The position numbers and the translations under genes are program-made. 64,000 nt of DNA from Paenibacillus albus. GTDB lineage: Bacteria > Bacillota > Bacilli > Paenibacillales > Paenibacillaceae. Of this stretch, positions 43,616 to 52,358 are shown one piece after another (the stretch's first letter is position 1; each line of letters opens with the position of its first letter). The stretch lies in NCBI RefSeq assembly GCF_003952225.1, contig NZ_CP034437.1, positions 337,001 through 401,000 of the forward strand, written 5' to 3'. The notes beneath the pieces were generated by a model. The model was not told where the DNA came from. It did no database searches and saw nothing but the letters and a program-made list of their open reading frames with translations.

Positions 43616-44818
43616 TTAGCTCAGTGCGTCAGCTTTCAGCTTATCCGCTCTGTCAACGCGTTCCCAAGGAACGTCGATGTCCGTACGGCCGAAGTGACCA
43701 TAAGCAGCAGTTTTGCTGTAAATCGGGCGACGCAGGTCAAGCATCTTGATGATACCTGCAGGACGAAGATCGAAGTTGTTCTTGATGACTTCAACAAGCA
43801 CTTCTTCTTCAACTTTGCCTGTGCCATACGTATCCACGTTGATGGAAACCGGATTTGCTACGCCGATTGCGTAAGCAAGCTGGATTTCACATTTGTCTGC
43901 GAGGCCAGCAGCAACGATGTTCTTCGCAACATAACGCGCTGCATAAGCTGCAGAACGGTCAACCTTAGTTGGATCCTTACCGGAGAAAGCACCGCCGCCG
44001 TGACGAGCGTAACCGCCGTACGTATCAACGATGATTTTACGGCCAGTCAGACCAGCGTCACCTTGCGGTCCGCCGATTACGAAACGGCCAGTTGGGTTGA
44101 TGAAGTATTTAGTCTCCTCATCCAGCCACTCAGTAGGAACAACCGGTGCAATAACGTGCTTGCGGATGTCTGCTTGAATTTGCTCAAGCGAGATTTCTTC
44201 CGCGTGCTGTGTCGAAACAACGATTGCATCGACGCGTACAGGTTTGCCGTCCATATACTCGATTGTTACTTGTGTTTTACCGTCCGGACGGAGGTAATCC
44301 AAAGTGCCGTTCTTACGAACTTCCGACAATTGACGCGAAATGCGGTGCGCAAGTGCGATTGGAAGAGGCATAAGTTCAGGCGTTTCGTTGGATGCGAAAC
44401 CAAACATCAAGCCTTGATCGCCTGCACCGATATCTTCATTCTCTTGACGAACGTCTACACCGTCACGGGATTCAAGCGCAGCGTTGACGCCTTGCGCGAT
44501 GTCCGCGGATTGCTCGTTCAGGGATGTAAGAACCGCACAAGTGCTGGAGTCAAAGCCGTATTTTGCACGAGTATAACCAATTTCCTTGATTGTACGGCGA
44601 ACAATCGATGGAATATCGACATAATCCGCTTTCGTGCTAATTTCACCAATAACAAGCACCAAACCTGTTGCAACCGATACTTCACATGCTACGCGCGCGT
44701 AAGGATCTACCTCAAGAAAGGCATCCAATACCGCATCAGAAATTTGGTCACATATCTTATCCGGATGGCCTTCAGTAACCGACTCCGATGTGAACAAATG
44801 ACGTCCTTTAAGTGACAT
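43616..44818 (-). CDS. metK: S-adenosylmethionine synthase
   Basis: 400 residues, the normal length. Makes SAM from methionine and ATP. Signature segments: [40 protein letters not shown], and [25 protein letters not shown] lies 11 bases before the ATG. I find no S-box (SAM-I) riboswitch hallmark in the 120-bp leader; this leader follows the terminator of the spore-protein gene. Confidence 0.97.
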   Translation of the reverse strand: MSLKGRHLFTSESVTEGHPDKICDQISDAVLDAFLEVDPYARVACEVSVATGLVLVIGEISTKADYVDIPSIVRRTIKEIGYTRAKYGFDSSTCAVLTSLNEQSADIAQGVNAALESRDGVDVRQENEDIGAGDQGLMFGFASNETPELMPLPIALAHRISRQLSEVRKNGTLDYLRPDGKTQVTIEYMDGKPVRVDAIVVSTQHAEEISLEQIQADIRKHVIAPVVPTEWLDEETKYFINPTGRFVIGGPQGDAGLTGRKIIVDTYGGYARHGGGAFSGKDPTKVDRSAAYAARYVAKNIVAAGLADKCEIQLAYAIGVANPVSINVDTYGTGKVEEEVLVEVIKNNFDLRPAGIIKMLDLRRPIYSKTAAYGHFGRTDIDVPWERVDRADKLKADALS

Positions 44819-44941
44819 TTAATCTCAACCTCCTACAACTTTCAAATTGTTAAGTATGATGCATATAATGCACAATTTGCTGGGACTCTATAAGAAAATC
44901 GTTTGTCCCATAAGGGATCTAACGCTGAACGTTTCGATTCC

Positions 44942-44972
44942 AAAAAATGAACCTTTTCCAATTGGAAAAGGT
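44942..44972 (-). terminator. Rho-independent terminator of the spore-protein gene
   Basis: A perfect palindrome ACCTTTTCCAATTGGAAAAGGT with a six-T run downstream on the minus strand, 66 bp after the stop. Confidence 0.85.
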
Positions 44973-45038
44973 CTCATTAATAACTCTCTAAAGTATGATA
45001 CCGAAACTGTCGCTTTGTGTCAATGGATACGCGTCGCT

Positions 45039-45314
45039 TTACAAACCTTTAAGCACGCGCTCGGCTTCTGCAACAAGCCGTCTTGTCATACTGCCGCCGA
45101 TCGAGCCGACATCTCTTGTCGCCATCTGCTCCCAGTTCACATGACCACTGGCACCAGATCCGCTTGTACCGCCTAATTCTGAAGCAAACTCCGTATCCCC
45201 AGAACCCGCTGCATACCCGCCTGATATTAATCCAAGCTCAGCTGCGATCTCATATTTCATTTGGTTCAGCGCCCCAGCACACTCAGGAACAACCTTGCGA
45301 TTACTTCTGGACAT
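45039..45314 (-). CDS. Alpha/beta-type small acid-soluble spore protein
   Basis: 91 residues. Coats DNA in the dormant spore and is cleaved by the Gpr protease at germination. Conserved: ALNQMKYEIAAELGL near the start (family: ALxxMKxEIAxELG), and GGSMTRRLVAEAERVL near the end (family: GSVGGxMTRRLVxxAE). The central Gly/Ser insert is typical of this genus. Shows that the host sporulates; probably forespore sigma-G controlled, though I see no clear promoter. Confidence 0.92.
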   Translation of the reverse strand: MSRSNRKVVPECAGALNQMKYEIAAELGLISGGYAAGSGDTEFASELGGTSGSGASGHVNWEQMATRDVGSIGGSMTRRLVAEAERVLKGL

Positions 45315-45405
45315 CAGATAAGCACCTCCTAATGGGATGCTTATATTGTGCGCCGTTAAGGACCATTCAAAGCGGATAACATGTTGTCATTTCGGGTAAA
45401 AATAA

Positions 45406-45957
45406 CTATTGCTGAGCTTGCAGCTCATAATCGCCACGAACAAGTACCGTCAATGCGCTTGTCTGTCCAACCTGTGCCGTGACGCCACGTCCACCGCGCG
45501 GGAACAGAATGAGATGATTATTCGGCACTGGCTTGCTATTCGTAATATCTTTACCGTCAGTCAGGTCGGAGATGCCATTGCTGTCAGCACTGTATGCCAT
45601 TGCCTTACCCGCGCGAACGACGAACTCTGCACCATCTTTCGCTACGAGCCGCTTGCCAACAGGAACCGTTACAACTTCTACCTTCTGACCGCCCTTATTC
45701 TGCTGAAGTTCGGCACGGAACTCATCAAGCGTCTTCTGCAGCTGCGTATTATCTTGCCCCCCTTGCTGCTTCGCCAGTTCCGCTTTCACCAAGTCGCTAA
45801 CCTTCTGATCAATGTAGCTCTTCGTTACGACAGGGTCGTTAACCGAGCCAGGAACGACGTCACCTTCAGCGCTTATGTTTCGATCATTCGACAATTGTAC
45901 GACAACACCTATGCCAATGATGATTGCAGCGATAAAAATGCCGATTCTTAATTTCAA
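45406..45957 (-). CDS. Hypothetical membrane-anchored protein with coiled coil
   Basis: 183 residues from a TTG at 45957, which has AGAGGAG eight bases upstream; the longer frame to 45975 includes that site. One N-terminal membrane helix (IGIFIAAIIIGIGVVVQLS), a coiled-coil stretch (SYIDQKVSDLVKAELAKQQG ... TLDEFRAELQQ), then a beta-rich domain ending in LTVLVRGDYELQAQQ. Conserved-looking and complete, but I do not recognise the family. Oriented with the surface-protein genes around it. Confidence 0.65.
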   Translation of the reverse strand: MKLRIGIFIAAIIIGIGVVVQLSNDRNISAEGDVVPGSVNDPVVTKSYIDQKVSDLVKAELAKQQGGQDNTQLQKTLDEFRAELQQNKGGQKVEVVTVPVGKRLVAKDGAEFVVRAGKAMAYSADSNGISDLTDGKDITNSKPVPNNHLILFPRGGRGVTAQVGQTSALTVLVRGDYELQAQQ

Positions 45958-46026
45958 AACAGTTGCTCCTCTCAATTTCGCTTTTCTATAGACTAGGATA
46001 CTAGATTAAGAGGAGCAGCACCAGAT

Positions 46027-48927
46027 TTATCCGTTATCTTTTGTAAACCATTGGAGATTTTTAGATGCAATCAAACGTTTAGCATCTCCATAAACATCAT
46101 AGATGTTCAATTTATAGTTCTTGTAGGATTGTACTTTATCCGTAAAGTTCGGATCCTGGAACACTACCGTAAGCGGGATGGAGGTTCCTTCCGACAATGC
46201 TTCTCCGCCATTCTCAGCTGTAATGAACGAGTATTCTTTTGTATACGTTGCTTTCGCAATATCCTGGTCAACAAATTCAAACATCAGCTTATGTTTGCCT
46301 GCCACGACATCGTATGGATTATTCACCTTCAGGTCATAATCAAGCTGCAATTTAACTCCATCCGGTTGCAGATTGCCCGAAACGTCCATAACCGCAAAGA
46401 TGTTGCGCATGTTTAGATTGTATACAGATACGTTCAAATCCTGGAAGTTGGTTTTCGCAACAGATGCCGTATTGTTCATTGGGTAGGCAACTTGTTTAAC
46501 CGTTACATATTCCGTAGTTTGACCAGTACTGTTCGTATCGGCTGGGAGCTTCTCTCCCAAGACAAGCTTGTAGTTCTTGCTATTGAATGAGCTTGTCATC
46601 TTGCCCGATGCAGAAAGCAGTACTTTGCCATTCGGCAATATCTTATCTTTCACTTCTGTAATTTCAAGTGGCGCAATCTGACCGGAGTCATCTTGCAGAT
46701 ATCCGCCTAAGTTGGATAGAAGCGCCGAACGTGTCTCGAGATTCGTAGCTTCCAGCTCTGTGTAGAAATAATTGTTCGTATCATCTGAAAAGATGCTGGA
46801 TTGAAGCAGCTTCACGGACGAGCTTCTGCCAATATCCTTGGTCACATAAGATGTAGCGTTATTGTAAACCGGAATCGCACTGACTCCCTGGCTGGAGAAT
46901 CGGAACAAATTAATCGCTGCCTTATCTTGCTGCGGCTTCGTCAACACGAAGCTAATGGATTTGACGGTACTTGTATATGGAATCTTCGTATAAACGACCA
47001 TGTTGTACGTACCGTTCGCAGGTATATTAATAATCTGATCTAAACCAACAGCCGCGCTGTTAGTATCAACCTTCACACCATCGACTAGGAAGTAGCCGCT
47101 TAGCGATGGTACTTTCTTAGCCGTGTTGCTCTTGTTCGTAATGGTTAAATCCGCTACCAACATATCGCTATCAGACAATGCCGAGCGCTGGATATTATTC
47201 AATTTCACTTGATAATCGGTATCGTAAGTGAATGACGTACCAACATTACCTTGCTGATTAGTAGATTTCACTTTATAAGTGCTGACGATATAAGCAGGGT
47301 CACTGCTAGTCGCTGCAGTCTTCACAACTAGTTGTGAAGTACTTAAGTCAATATTGGACGGCAGCTCCCCTGTGAGAACATAGGACTTCTCGATACCTGG
47401 CAAAAGCTGACCATTCTGTTCCTTCTCGTAGTCTAGCGGATAAGATACATTGTTCTTTGTTTTCAACGAGAATTCCAATGCCGGTTCGGCCATCGAAGAG
47501 TCTCCGTTGTTCTCTACGGAGAAATCGATTGTCATGTTCGCATTATCATCATTCTGATCAATAACGGAGCTATTCATCGTTGTATTGATCGGCTGTCCGT
47601 CAATGTAAACTACTTTACTCTTTCCATACTCAACTGCAGGAGCAGCAGCTAGAGTCGGAAGACGGAATGCTCCAATTTGGAATGAAGCTTGAGTTTGTGC
47701 ATCCTTACTTGCAACGATCAAGGACACATTTTTGCCTGCAATTGTTATAGGCAAGATCGTGTGCAGGGTAATAACTTTACGTTCCTTAGGCTGCAACGTA
47801 ACGTCAGCCAAGGATGAAGTATTCACATCAAATTCCGAATAGCTATCCGTCTGAAGCGTTAACCCTAGATTCGATAATTTAAGGCTGTTGGAACCAACAT
47901 TCTCAAGTAAGAAGCTCGTGGTTACATACACATTATTTCGATCCGTTGTAACAAAGGATTGTTTAAGTGCGCCTTTTACCTTCGTATTGTTCAGAAGCAT
48001 CACCATTGGCTGATACGCGACTACCTTGCCAGTCTTATCAACATTCGATCCTCCACCTGCATTTAAGGCAGACGTGCGAAATGCACCGATCGGCAAATTC
48101 ACTTGATCTGGATCATCCTTAGTCGAAACGACCAAAGTTACACTTTTACCATATACCGCTTTTGGAAGCTTTGTTTGCATGGTAACCGTCTTTTGATCAT
48201 TGGGCTGCAAAGTAACATCTGTCAAAGAAGAGTTATTCACATCGTATACGGAATAACTATCCGTTTGAACGGAGAAATTAAGACCAGACAGCTTCACGCT
48301 GCTCGATCCAACGTTCTCGACTAAAAAGCTCGTAGTAACGTAAACATAATTCTGATCCTGCGTTACATAGGATTGTGTGACATGGCCTTTTACCTTGCCG
48401 TTATTCACGACCATCACTTTGGATTGATTCGGTGCTGCAGTTGCTGTTGCACTGCTTTGAGCTTTGATCGAGCCAAGCTTACGTTCATATGTACTTGAAG
48501 TGAAATCCCATTTAATAATGTTTAGTGAAATATCCGATAGCTTCGTTTGATTATCGACTACAGAGAAGTAGGTGATATTCGTGGATGACTTCGGAGCAAG
48601 CGACTTCTTATTCTTATCCGCATCGGAAATCGTTGTCTTGAATACTTTGCCGCCTTTACCAATCGCCTTGATCCAGTAATCGGTAAGATCCATTTCTTGC
48701 GAGCCATTATTCGTAATGGTTGCAGTAAATGCTAATACTAGCCCTTTGTCTTGCATCAATAGGTTAGCGCTTTGTACCGACAATGTACTCGTCGAGTTTA
48801 AATAAACATACTGGTTACTCGCGGCAGCTTCAACAATATTAGGCCGTAGCCCAGGTGCTTGTGTCTGCAAAAGCAGTGCAGCTGCCGAAATAGCTACAAA
48901 ACCAGTTTTCAACAGTTTGAAACCCAT
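46027..48927 (-). CDS. Large secreted repeat protein of unknown function
   Basis: 966 residues. Signal peptide with KTGFVAISAAALLLQTQA. Several Ig-like beta modules of ~110-130 residues; two consecutive copies (about residues 176-280 and 317-420) are clearly duplicated, each with YVTTSFLxENVGSxSxKLS, LQTDSYS and DVTLQP. Each copy ends in a GAFR pattern. There is no SLH, LPXTG or stalk anchor, so it may be free or held by partners. The next gene upstream is the main S-layer protein and the downstream one the anchored coiled-coil protein. Family not recognised; resembles bacterial DUF4352-type Ig domains in pattern. Confidence 0.7.
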   Translation of the reverse strand: MGFKLLKTGFVAISAAALLLQTQAPGLRPNIVEAAASNQYVYLNSTSTLSVQSANLLMQDKGLVLAFTATITNNGSQEMDLTDYWIKAIGKGGKVFKTTISDADKNKKSLAPKSSTNITYFSVVDNQTKLSDISLNIIKWDFTSSTYERKLGSIKAQSSATATAAPNQSKVMVVNNGKVKGHVTQSYVTQDQNYVYVTTSFLVENVGSSSVKLSGLNFSVQTDSYSVYDVNNSSLTDVTLQPNDQKTVTMQTKLPKAVYGKSVTLVVSTKDDPDQVNLPIGAFRTSALNAGGGSNVDKTGKVVAYQPMVMLLNNTKVKGALKQSFVTTDRNNVYVTTSFLLENVGSNSLKLSNLGLTLQTDSYSEFDVNTSSLADVTLQPKERKVITLHTILPITIAGKNVSLIVASKDAQTQASFQIGAFRLPTLAAAPAVEYGKSKVVYIDGQPINTTMNSSVIDQNDDNANMTIDFSVENNGDSSMAEPALEFSLKTKNNVSYPLDYEKEQNGQLLPGIEKSYVLTGELPSNIDLSTSQLVVKTAATSSDPAYIVSTYKVKSTNQQGNVGTSFTYDTDYQVKLNNIQRSALSDSDMLVADLTITNKSNTAKKVPSLSGYFLVDGVKVDTNSAAVGLDQIINIPANGTYNMVVYTKIPYTSTVKSISFVLTKPQQDKAAINLFRFSSQGVSAIPVYNNATSYVTKDIGRSSSVKLLQSSIFSDDTNNYFYTELEATNLETRSALLSNLGGYLQDDSGQIAPLEITEVKDKILPNGKVLLSASGKMTSSFNSKNYKLVLGEKLPADTNSTGQTTEYVTVKQVAYPMNNTASVAKTNFQDLNVSVYNLNMRNIFAVMDVSGNLQPDGVKLQLDYDLKVNNPYDVVAGKHKLMFEFVDQDIAKATYTKEYSFITAENGGEALSEGTSIPLTVVFQDPNFTDKVQSYKNYKLNIYDVYGDAKRLIASKNLQWFTKDNG

Positions 48928-49097
48928 TAAAATTCCTCCTAAAGCGTTCTTAATAGAACTGACGATTATGGAGCCAGTTTTGTTTTACTTTTTATCAACT
49001 ATTTTTCAAGCTTACACTACTTAAGTGAATACCATGTGAAGGATTTCGACAGATTATTGTAAAAACCTGCATAAAGATAGAAATTCATGTTAATAAA

Positions 49098-49132
49098 CAA
49101 AAAACAGACAGGGGATAAATCCCCTGTCTGTT
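49098..49132 (-). terminator. Rho-independent terminator of the S-layer gene
   Basis: A near-perfect 14-bp stem (AACAGACAGGGGAT and complement) with a two-base loop and a six-T run on the minus strand, directly after the stop codon. Typical of a very highly expressed gene. Confidence 0.93.
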
Positions 49133-49150
49133 CTTAAAAGATGTTATTGA

Positions 49151-51775
49151 TTAGTTCACAACTACAGTAGTTGTAGCTGTTGTACCGTTGGAAGTACGGT
49201 AAGTTACTGTAACTGTACCAGTTTTAACTGGAGTTACAACGATGTTACCATCAACCAGTGCAACTGTTGCAATAGCTTTGTCGCTCGAAGTTACATAAGC
49301 AGTAGCTGGAGCATTGTTCACACCGTATTGGTCAACTACTGTGAAGTAGTTTCCAGTTGTAGCATTAAGAGTGATTGTAGTTGCAGCTGTAATGTCGAAC
49401 TCATCAGCGCTGAATGTTGCTGTTTTTGCAACTGGAGCAGCTTCAGAAACAGTTACAGTTTGTGTACCAACTACGTTACCAGCAGCGTCATATGCAGTTA
49501 CAGTTGCTGTACCAGCAGCTACACCGAATACTTTCTTGCCGGATACTCCAAGAATCGAAGTGTCAGAGCTTGTGATGTAGCCAAAGTTGCTACCAGTACC
49601 GTCTTGAACGATTGCAACATCTTTACCAGTCGAAAGTTTACCAGTCAAGGAAACACCTTTGTAGTATTTCGCAGTTCCTGGAACTTCTGCTGTTGCAGGA
49701 GCGTAAACCGTACCAATTGTATCAACTGTATACGATTTTACATCATCGTTAGAAACAACAGTTACTGTGAAGGAGTATGCATTCTTATCTTCTTTAGCGC
49801 CGCCAGTGTAGTAAACAGTAACTGTTTGCTTACCAGCTTTAACGCCTACCAGTTGGCCACCAACATAGTCAACGATGCTGTCATCACCTGTATATACTTG
49901 GAACTCACCAGCCGCAACATTGTTCGTACGGTTGTAAGTATCCAGATCAGTGATATTGTCTTGATCGAAGTCTACTTTCGCGCCAGCTGTCAAAGTTGTT
50001 ACAACGCCTGTGATACCATTCAATTTAACTGGAGCAGCAGGTGCTTTAACAGTCAACGATACGTGACCAGCTTCAACGTTGTTTGCATAAGCGTAAACAA
50101 CAGCTGTTCCTTCTTGATCAGCAGCAAATTTAAAGAGCAATTCGCCTTTACCGTTCAGTTTAGGATAGCCTGGTGCAAAGTCAAGGTTGGAGCCCCATTT
50201 AACACCGCTAATGTCAACACCAGTTGCGTCGATCTTAGCACCGTAAGTGTCAAGTGCAGTGTAAGGAACTTTAACTTCTTCGTCAGCTACCACAACGCTG
50301 CTTGGTTTGCTCATGTTCAGCTTAGCTACCGATGCTTTTGCTGCTACTGTGATGGATACGGAAGTATTTGCACCAGTTGCTGCATTGATAGCGGAGATAA
50401 CCACTGTACCAGCTTTACCAGTATCAAATGTCAGTACACCGTCAGAATCAACGTGAAGGTCAGTGACAATATCTTTGTCGCTAACGATGAAAGTGATGCC
50501 GCTCAGGTCAATTCTAGTACCGTCAACAACTACGTCTTTTGTTCCCAATTTCACAGCAGCGCCGTATTGGTCAACGAATGTGTACGGAAGAGTGTAACCA
50601 TCAGTGTCAGCATTAACGCGAGCATCGCCTTCAAGCGGTGCTACTGTGCCGAATTTCAAAGATGTAGCCGCGCTTCCTGCTGCAAGTTTGAAAGTCTTAG
50701 TAGTAGTCAGGCCGTTTACAGCATTAACTGCAGTTGCTACGAATGTGTCGCCTACTGCGAATACGTCTTTGTCGGAAAGATCAAAGTTGCCATCTCCATC
50801 AGTATCTACGTTCTTGCCAGTAGTTACGTCAACGAGTGTCAAATCCACATCAGCATTGTCAACTGCTTTGCCGAATTGGTTATAAACAACTGCGTTCAGG
50901 TCTTGGGATTCTGCTTGCTGCAGGGCAGTAGCAGTGATGTCAATCTTAGTTGCTACTTCGTCAGCGATTGTAACATTGATAGCGCTCAGACCAGTTACAG
51001 CCAGTGAGTAAGCGCCAGCTGGCAGGTAAGTAGAAGTCAGAACTACCGATTTGTTATCAGCTGCCCACGCTGCAGTTACAGTGTAGTTAACATCGTCGCT
51101 TGTAAGCGCGAATTTAGCTGCTGCTTTTTCTTCAGTTGTTGCTGCACGGTTCAATGTTACTGTGATTTCACCGTTGTTTGTTTGAGCTGCAGTTGCACTC
51201 AGAACCGCATCAGCAGGTTTAGCAAGCGTGTAAGCAACGTTTACAAGCGTCTCACGAACTGCGTTGGATTTATAAGTGCTGGATTCTTGAATGAAGCCTG
51301 CTTTGATAGCTGCTGCTACATAAGCTTTAGCCCATGCAGAAACGTCGCCAGCAACAGTTGCGTTCTCATCGATAGCAACTTTAGCGAACAAGTCAGCTAC
51401 TTTAGCGATTTGCTCAGTTGTTACTTTACCGGATGGACCGAATTTGCCGCCGCCAAGACCGTTAAGTAGGCCTGCTTTAGTTGCTGCGCCGATGTAACCA
51501 GCTGCCCAGTGAGTAGCTGCTACGTCGGAGTATTGAGCAGCTGTTGCGTCTGGAGTCAGACCAGCTACCAGTGTAAGTACTTTCGCGAACTCAGCGCGAG
51601 TCATTTCTTTGTCAAGGCCTGCGGAACCATCCGGGAAGCCGTTGAAGATACCTGCTGCTTTAAGTGCGTCGAATTTCTCTTGCGGAGTCAACGCTGGAGC
51701 GTTGTCAGCGAATGCTACAGATGCTGTTGTAAGTGTCATAGCTGCTGCTACGATCAGGGATAAACTTTTTTTCAT
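49151..51775 (-). CDS. SLH-domain S-layer protein with N-terminal SLH triplet
   Basis: 874 residues from the ATG at 51775. Signal peptide MKKSLSLIVAAAMTLTTASV cut near SVAFA-DN. Three SLH motifs in the first ~170 residues (FDALKAAGIFNGFPDGSAGL; YSDVAATHWAAGYIGAATKA; VSAWAKAYVAAAIKAGFI), then a long series of Ig-like domains of threonine/valine-rich strands. Its leader has tandem promoters and an earlier in-frame ATG at 51853 with its own strong SD, so a longer precursor with 26 extra residues is likely also made. Probably the main S-layer subunit. A terminator follows. Confidence 0.88.
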   Translation of the reverse strand: MKKSLSLIVAAAMTLTTASVAFADNAPALTPQEKFDALKAAGIFNGFPDGSAGLDKEMTRAEFAKVLTLVAGLTPDATAAQYSDVAATHWAAGYIGAATKAGLLNGLGGGKFGPSGKVTTEQIAKVADLFAKVAIDENATVAGDVSAWAKAYVAAAIKAGFIQESSTYKSNAVRETLVNVAYTLAKPADAVLSATAAQTNNGEITVTLNRAATTEEKAAAKFALTSDDVNYTVTAAWAADNKSVVLTSTYLPAGAYSLAVTGLSAINVTIADEVATKIDITATALQQAESQDLNAVVYNQFGKAVDNADVDLTLVDVTTGKNVDTDGDGNFDLSDKDVFAVGDTFVATAVNAVNGLTTTKTFKLAAGSAATSLKFGTVAPLEGDARVNADTDGYTLPYTFVDQYGAAVKLGTKDVVVDGTRIDLSGITFIVSDKDIVTDLHVDSDGVLTFDTGKAGTVVISAINAATGANTSVSITVAAKASVAKLNMSKPSSVVVADEEVKVPYTALDTYGAKIDATGVDISGVKWGSNLDFAPGYPKLNGKGELLFKFAADQEGTAVVYAYANNVEAGHVSLTVKAPAAPVKLNGITGVVTTLTAGAKVDFDQDNITDLDTYNRTNNVAAGEFQVYTGDDSIVDYVGGQLVGVKAGKQTVTVYYTGGAKEDKNAYSFTVTVVSNDDVKSYTVDTIGTVYAPATAEVPGTAKYYKGVSLTGKLSTGKDVAIVQDGTGSNFGYITSSDTSILGVSGKKVFGVAAGTATVTAYDAAGNVVGTQTVTVSEAAPVAKTATFSADEFDITAATTITLNATTGNYFTVVDQYGVNNAPATAYVTSSDKAIATVALVDGNIVVTPVKTGTVTVTYRTSNGTTATTTVVVN

Positions 51776-51873
51776 AACCTTTTTGTCTCCTCCTCTAATT
51801 ACCTGTGGTTCTTGAGAGTTTTGTTTAGAATATAGATTGCTCGTTTGTCTCATTGGCCGATTCACCCCCTTTC
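51776..51873 (-). promoter_or_regulatory. Tandem translation starts of the S-layer gene
   Basis: An upstream ATG at 51853 has AAAGGGGGT (51863-51873) nine bases before it; the downstream ATG at 51775 has AGAGGAGGAGA (51786-51796). Both are in the same frame. Two in-frame starts, with a very similar second site, are known for the middle wall protein of Brevibacillus brevis 47. Confidence 0.7.
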
Positions 51874-51995
51874 ACGAGTTGAGCAGAATTCGTATAAATA
51901 ATGTCTGCAATTACTTCCATGTAGGAACTTGTCGCAGAAACTTGTAAACTGCTGAATCCAAGAAAAAATTGGTAGAGTCTAAACACCACTTTAAC

Positions 51996-52024
51996 ATTAT
52001 ACAATGGGTGTTTCCTAGCGTAAA
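51996..52024 (-). promoter_or_regulatory. Sigma-A promoter P1 of the S-layer gene
   Basis: Minus strand TTTACG (52019-52024), 17 bases, TATAAT (51996-52001). Perfect -10 and spacing; -35 matches four of six. Start expected near 51989. Confidence 0.7.
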
Positions 52025-52224
52025 GAGTAATTTCATAATTAGTTCCAATAGCTCTTACCCCGCTAGATGCGCTTCCCTTGTGCCATGTTCATGTATTTAA
52101 ACGCATTAGGTTCGGAAAAGTTGCGCAGTCTTTGAAAAAAGTTTTTTATTTTTTCGCTAACCTTACAATCTCGAACCTGTCGTTATGTATCATGAACTAG
52201 GACAAGTTGTCTACCACGTCTCTT

Positions 52225-52254
52225 ATTATAGACCGAATGTCCTATATTCGTCAC
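52225..52254 (-). promoter_or_regulatory. Sigma-A promoter P2 of the S-layer gene
   Basis: Minus strand GTGACG (52249-52254), 18 bases, TATAAT (52225-52230). Perfect -10 with a fair -35, about 230 bp upstream of P1. Confidence 0.55.
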
Positions 52255-52316
52255 CAGAGAACATTTGCCATGTAAAGAGAACTATAGTAATCCGTAGAAA
52301 CACGTGCAGAAACATG

Positions 52317-52347
52317 AAGACTGCTCGGGAATATCCCAAGCAGTCTT
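52317..52347 (-). terminator. Terminator-like hairpin after the 1359-residue SLH gene
   Basis: The minus strand has AAGACTGCTTGGGA pairing with TCCCGAGCAGTCTT (one T-G) around a three-base loop. The T tract after it is short, so termination may be partial. Confidence 0.75.
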
Positions 52348-52358
52348 AAATAACCAGA

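Larger units (their letters stand above)
51874..52316. other. Long upstream leader and promoter region of the S-layer gene
   Basis: About 440 bp without a gene. It contains two sigma-A promoters (51996-52024 and 52225-52254), and a leader of about 135 to 350 bases before the first start codon. AT-rich stretches at 52135-52155 may act as an UP-like or curved region; no protein-coding frame with a start site is seen. Confidence 0.65.

Noticed and set aside
43694-44815. 373-codon open frame on the plus strand opposite metK
   Set aside because: metK is certain on the minus strand; the antisense product resembles nothing and arises from codon bias.
49328-51007. 559-codon open frame on the plus strand opposite the S-layer gene
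   Set aside because: It is the mirror of a highly biased Thr/Val/Ala-rich gene; the product is a Cys/Ser/Asn mixture with no domain, no start site and no neighbour on that strand.
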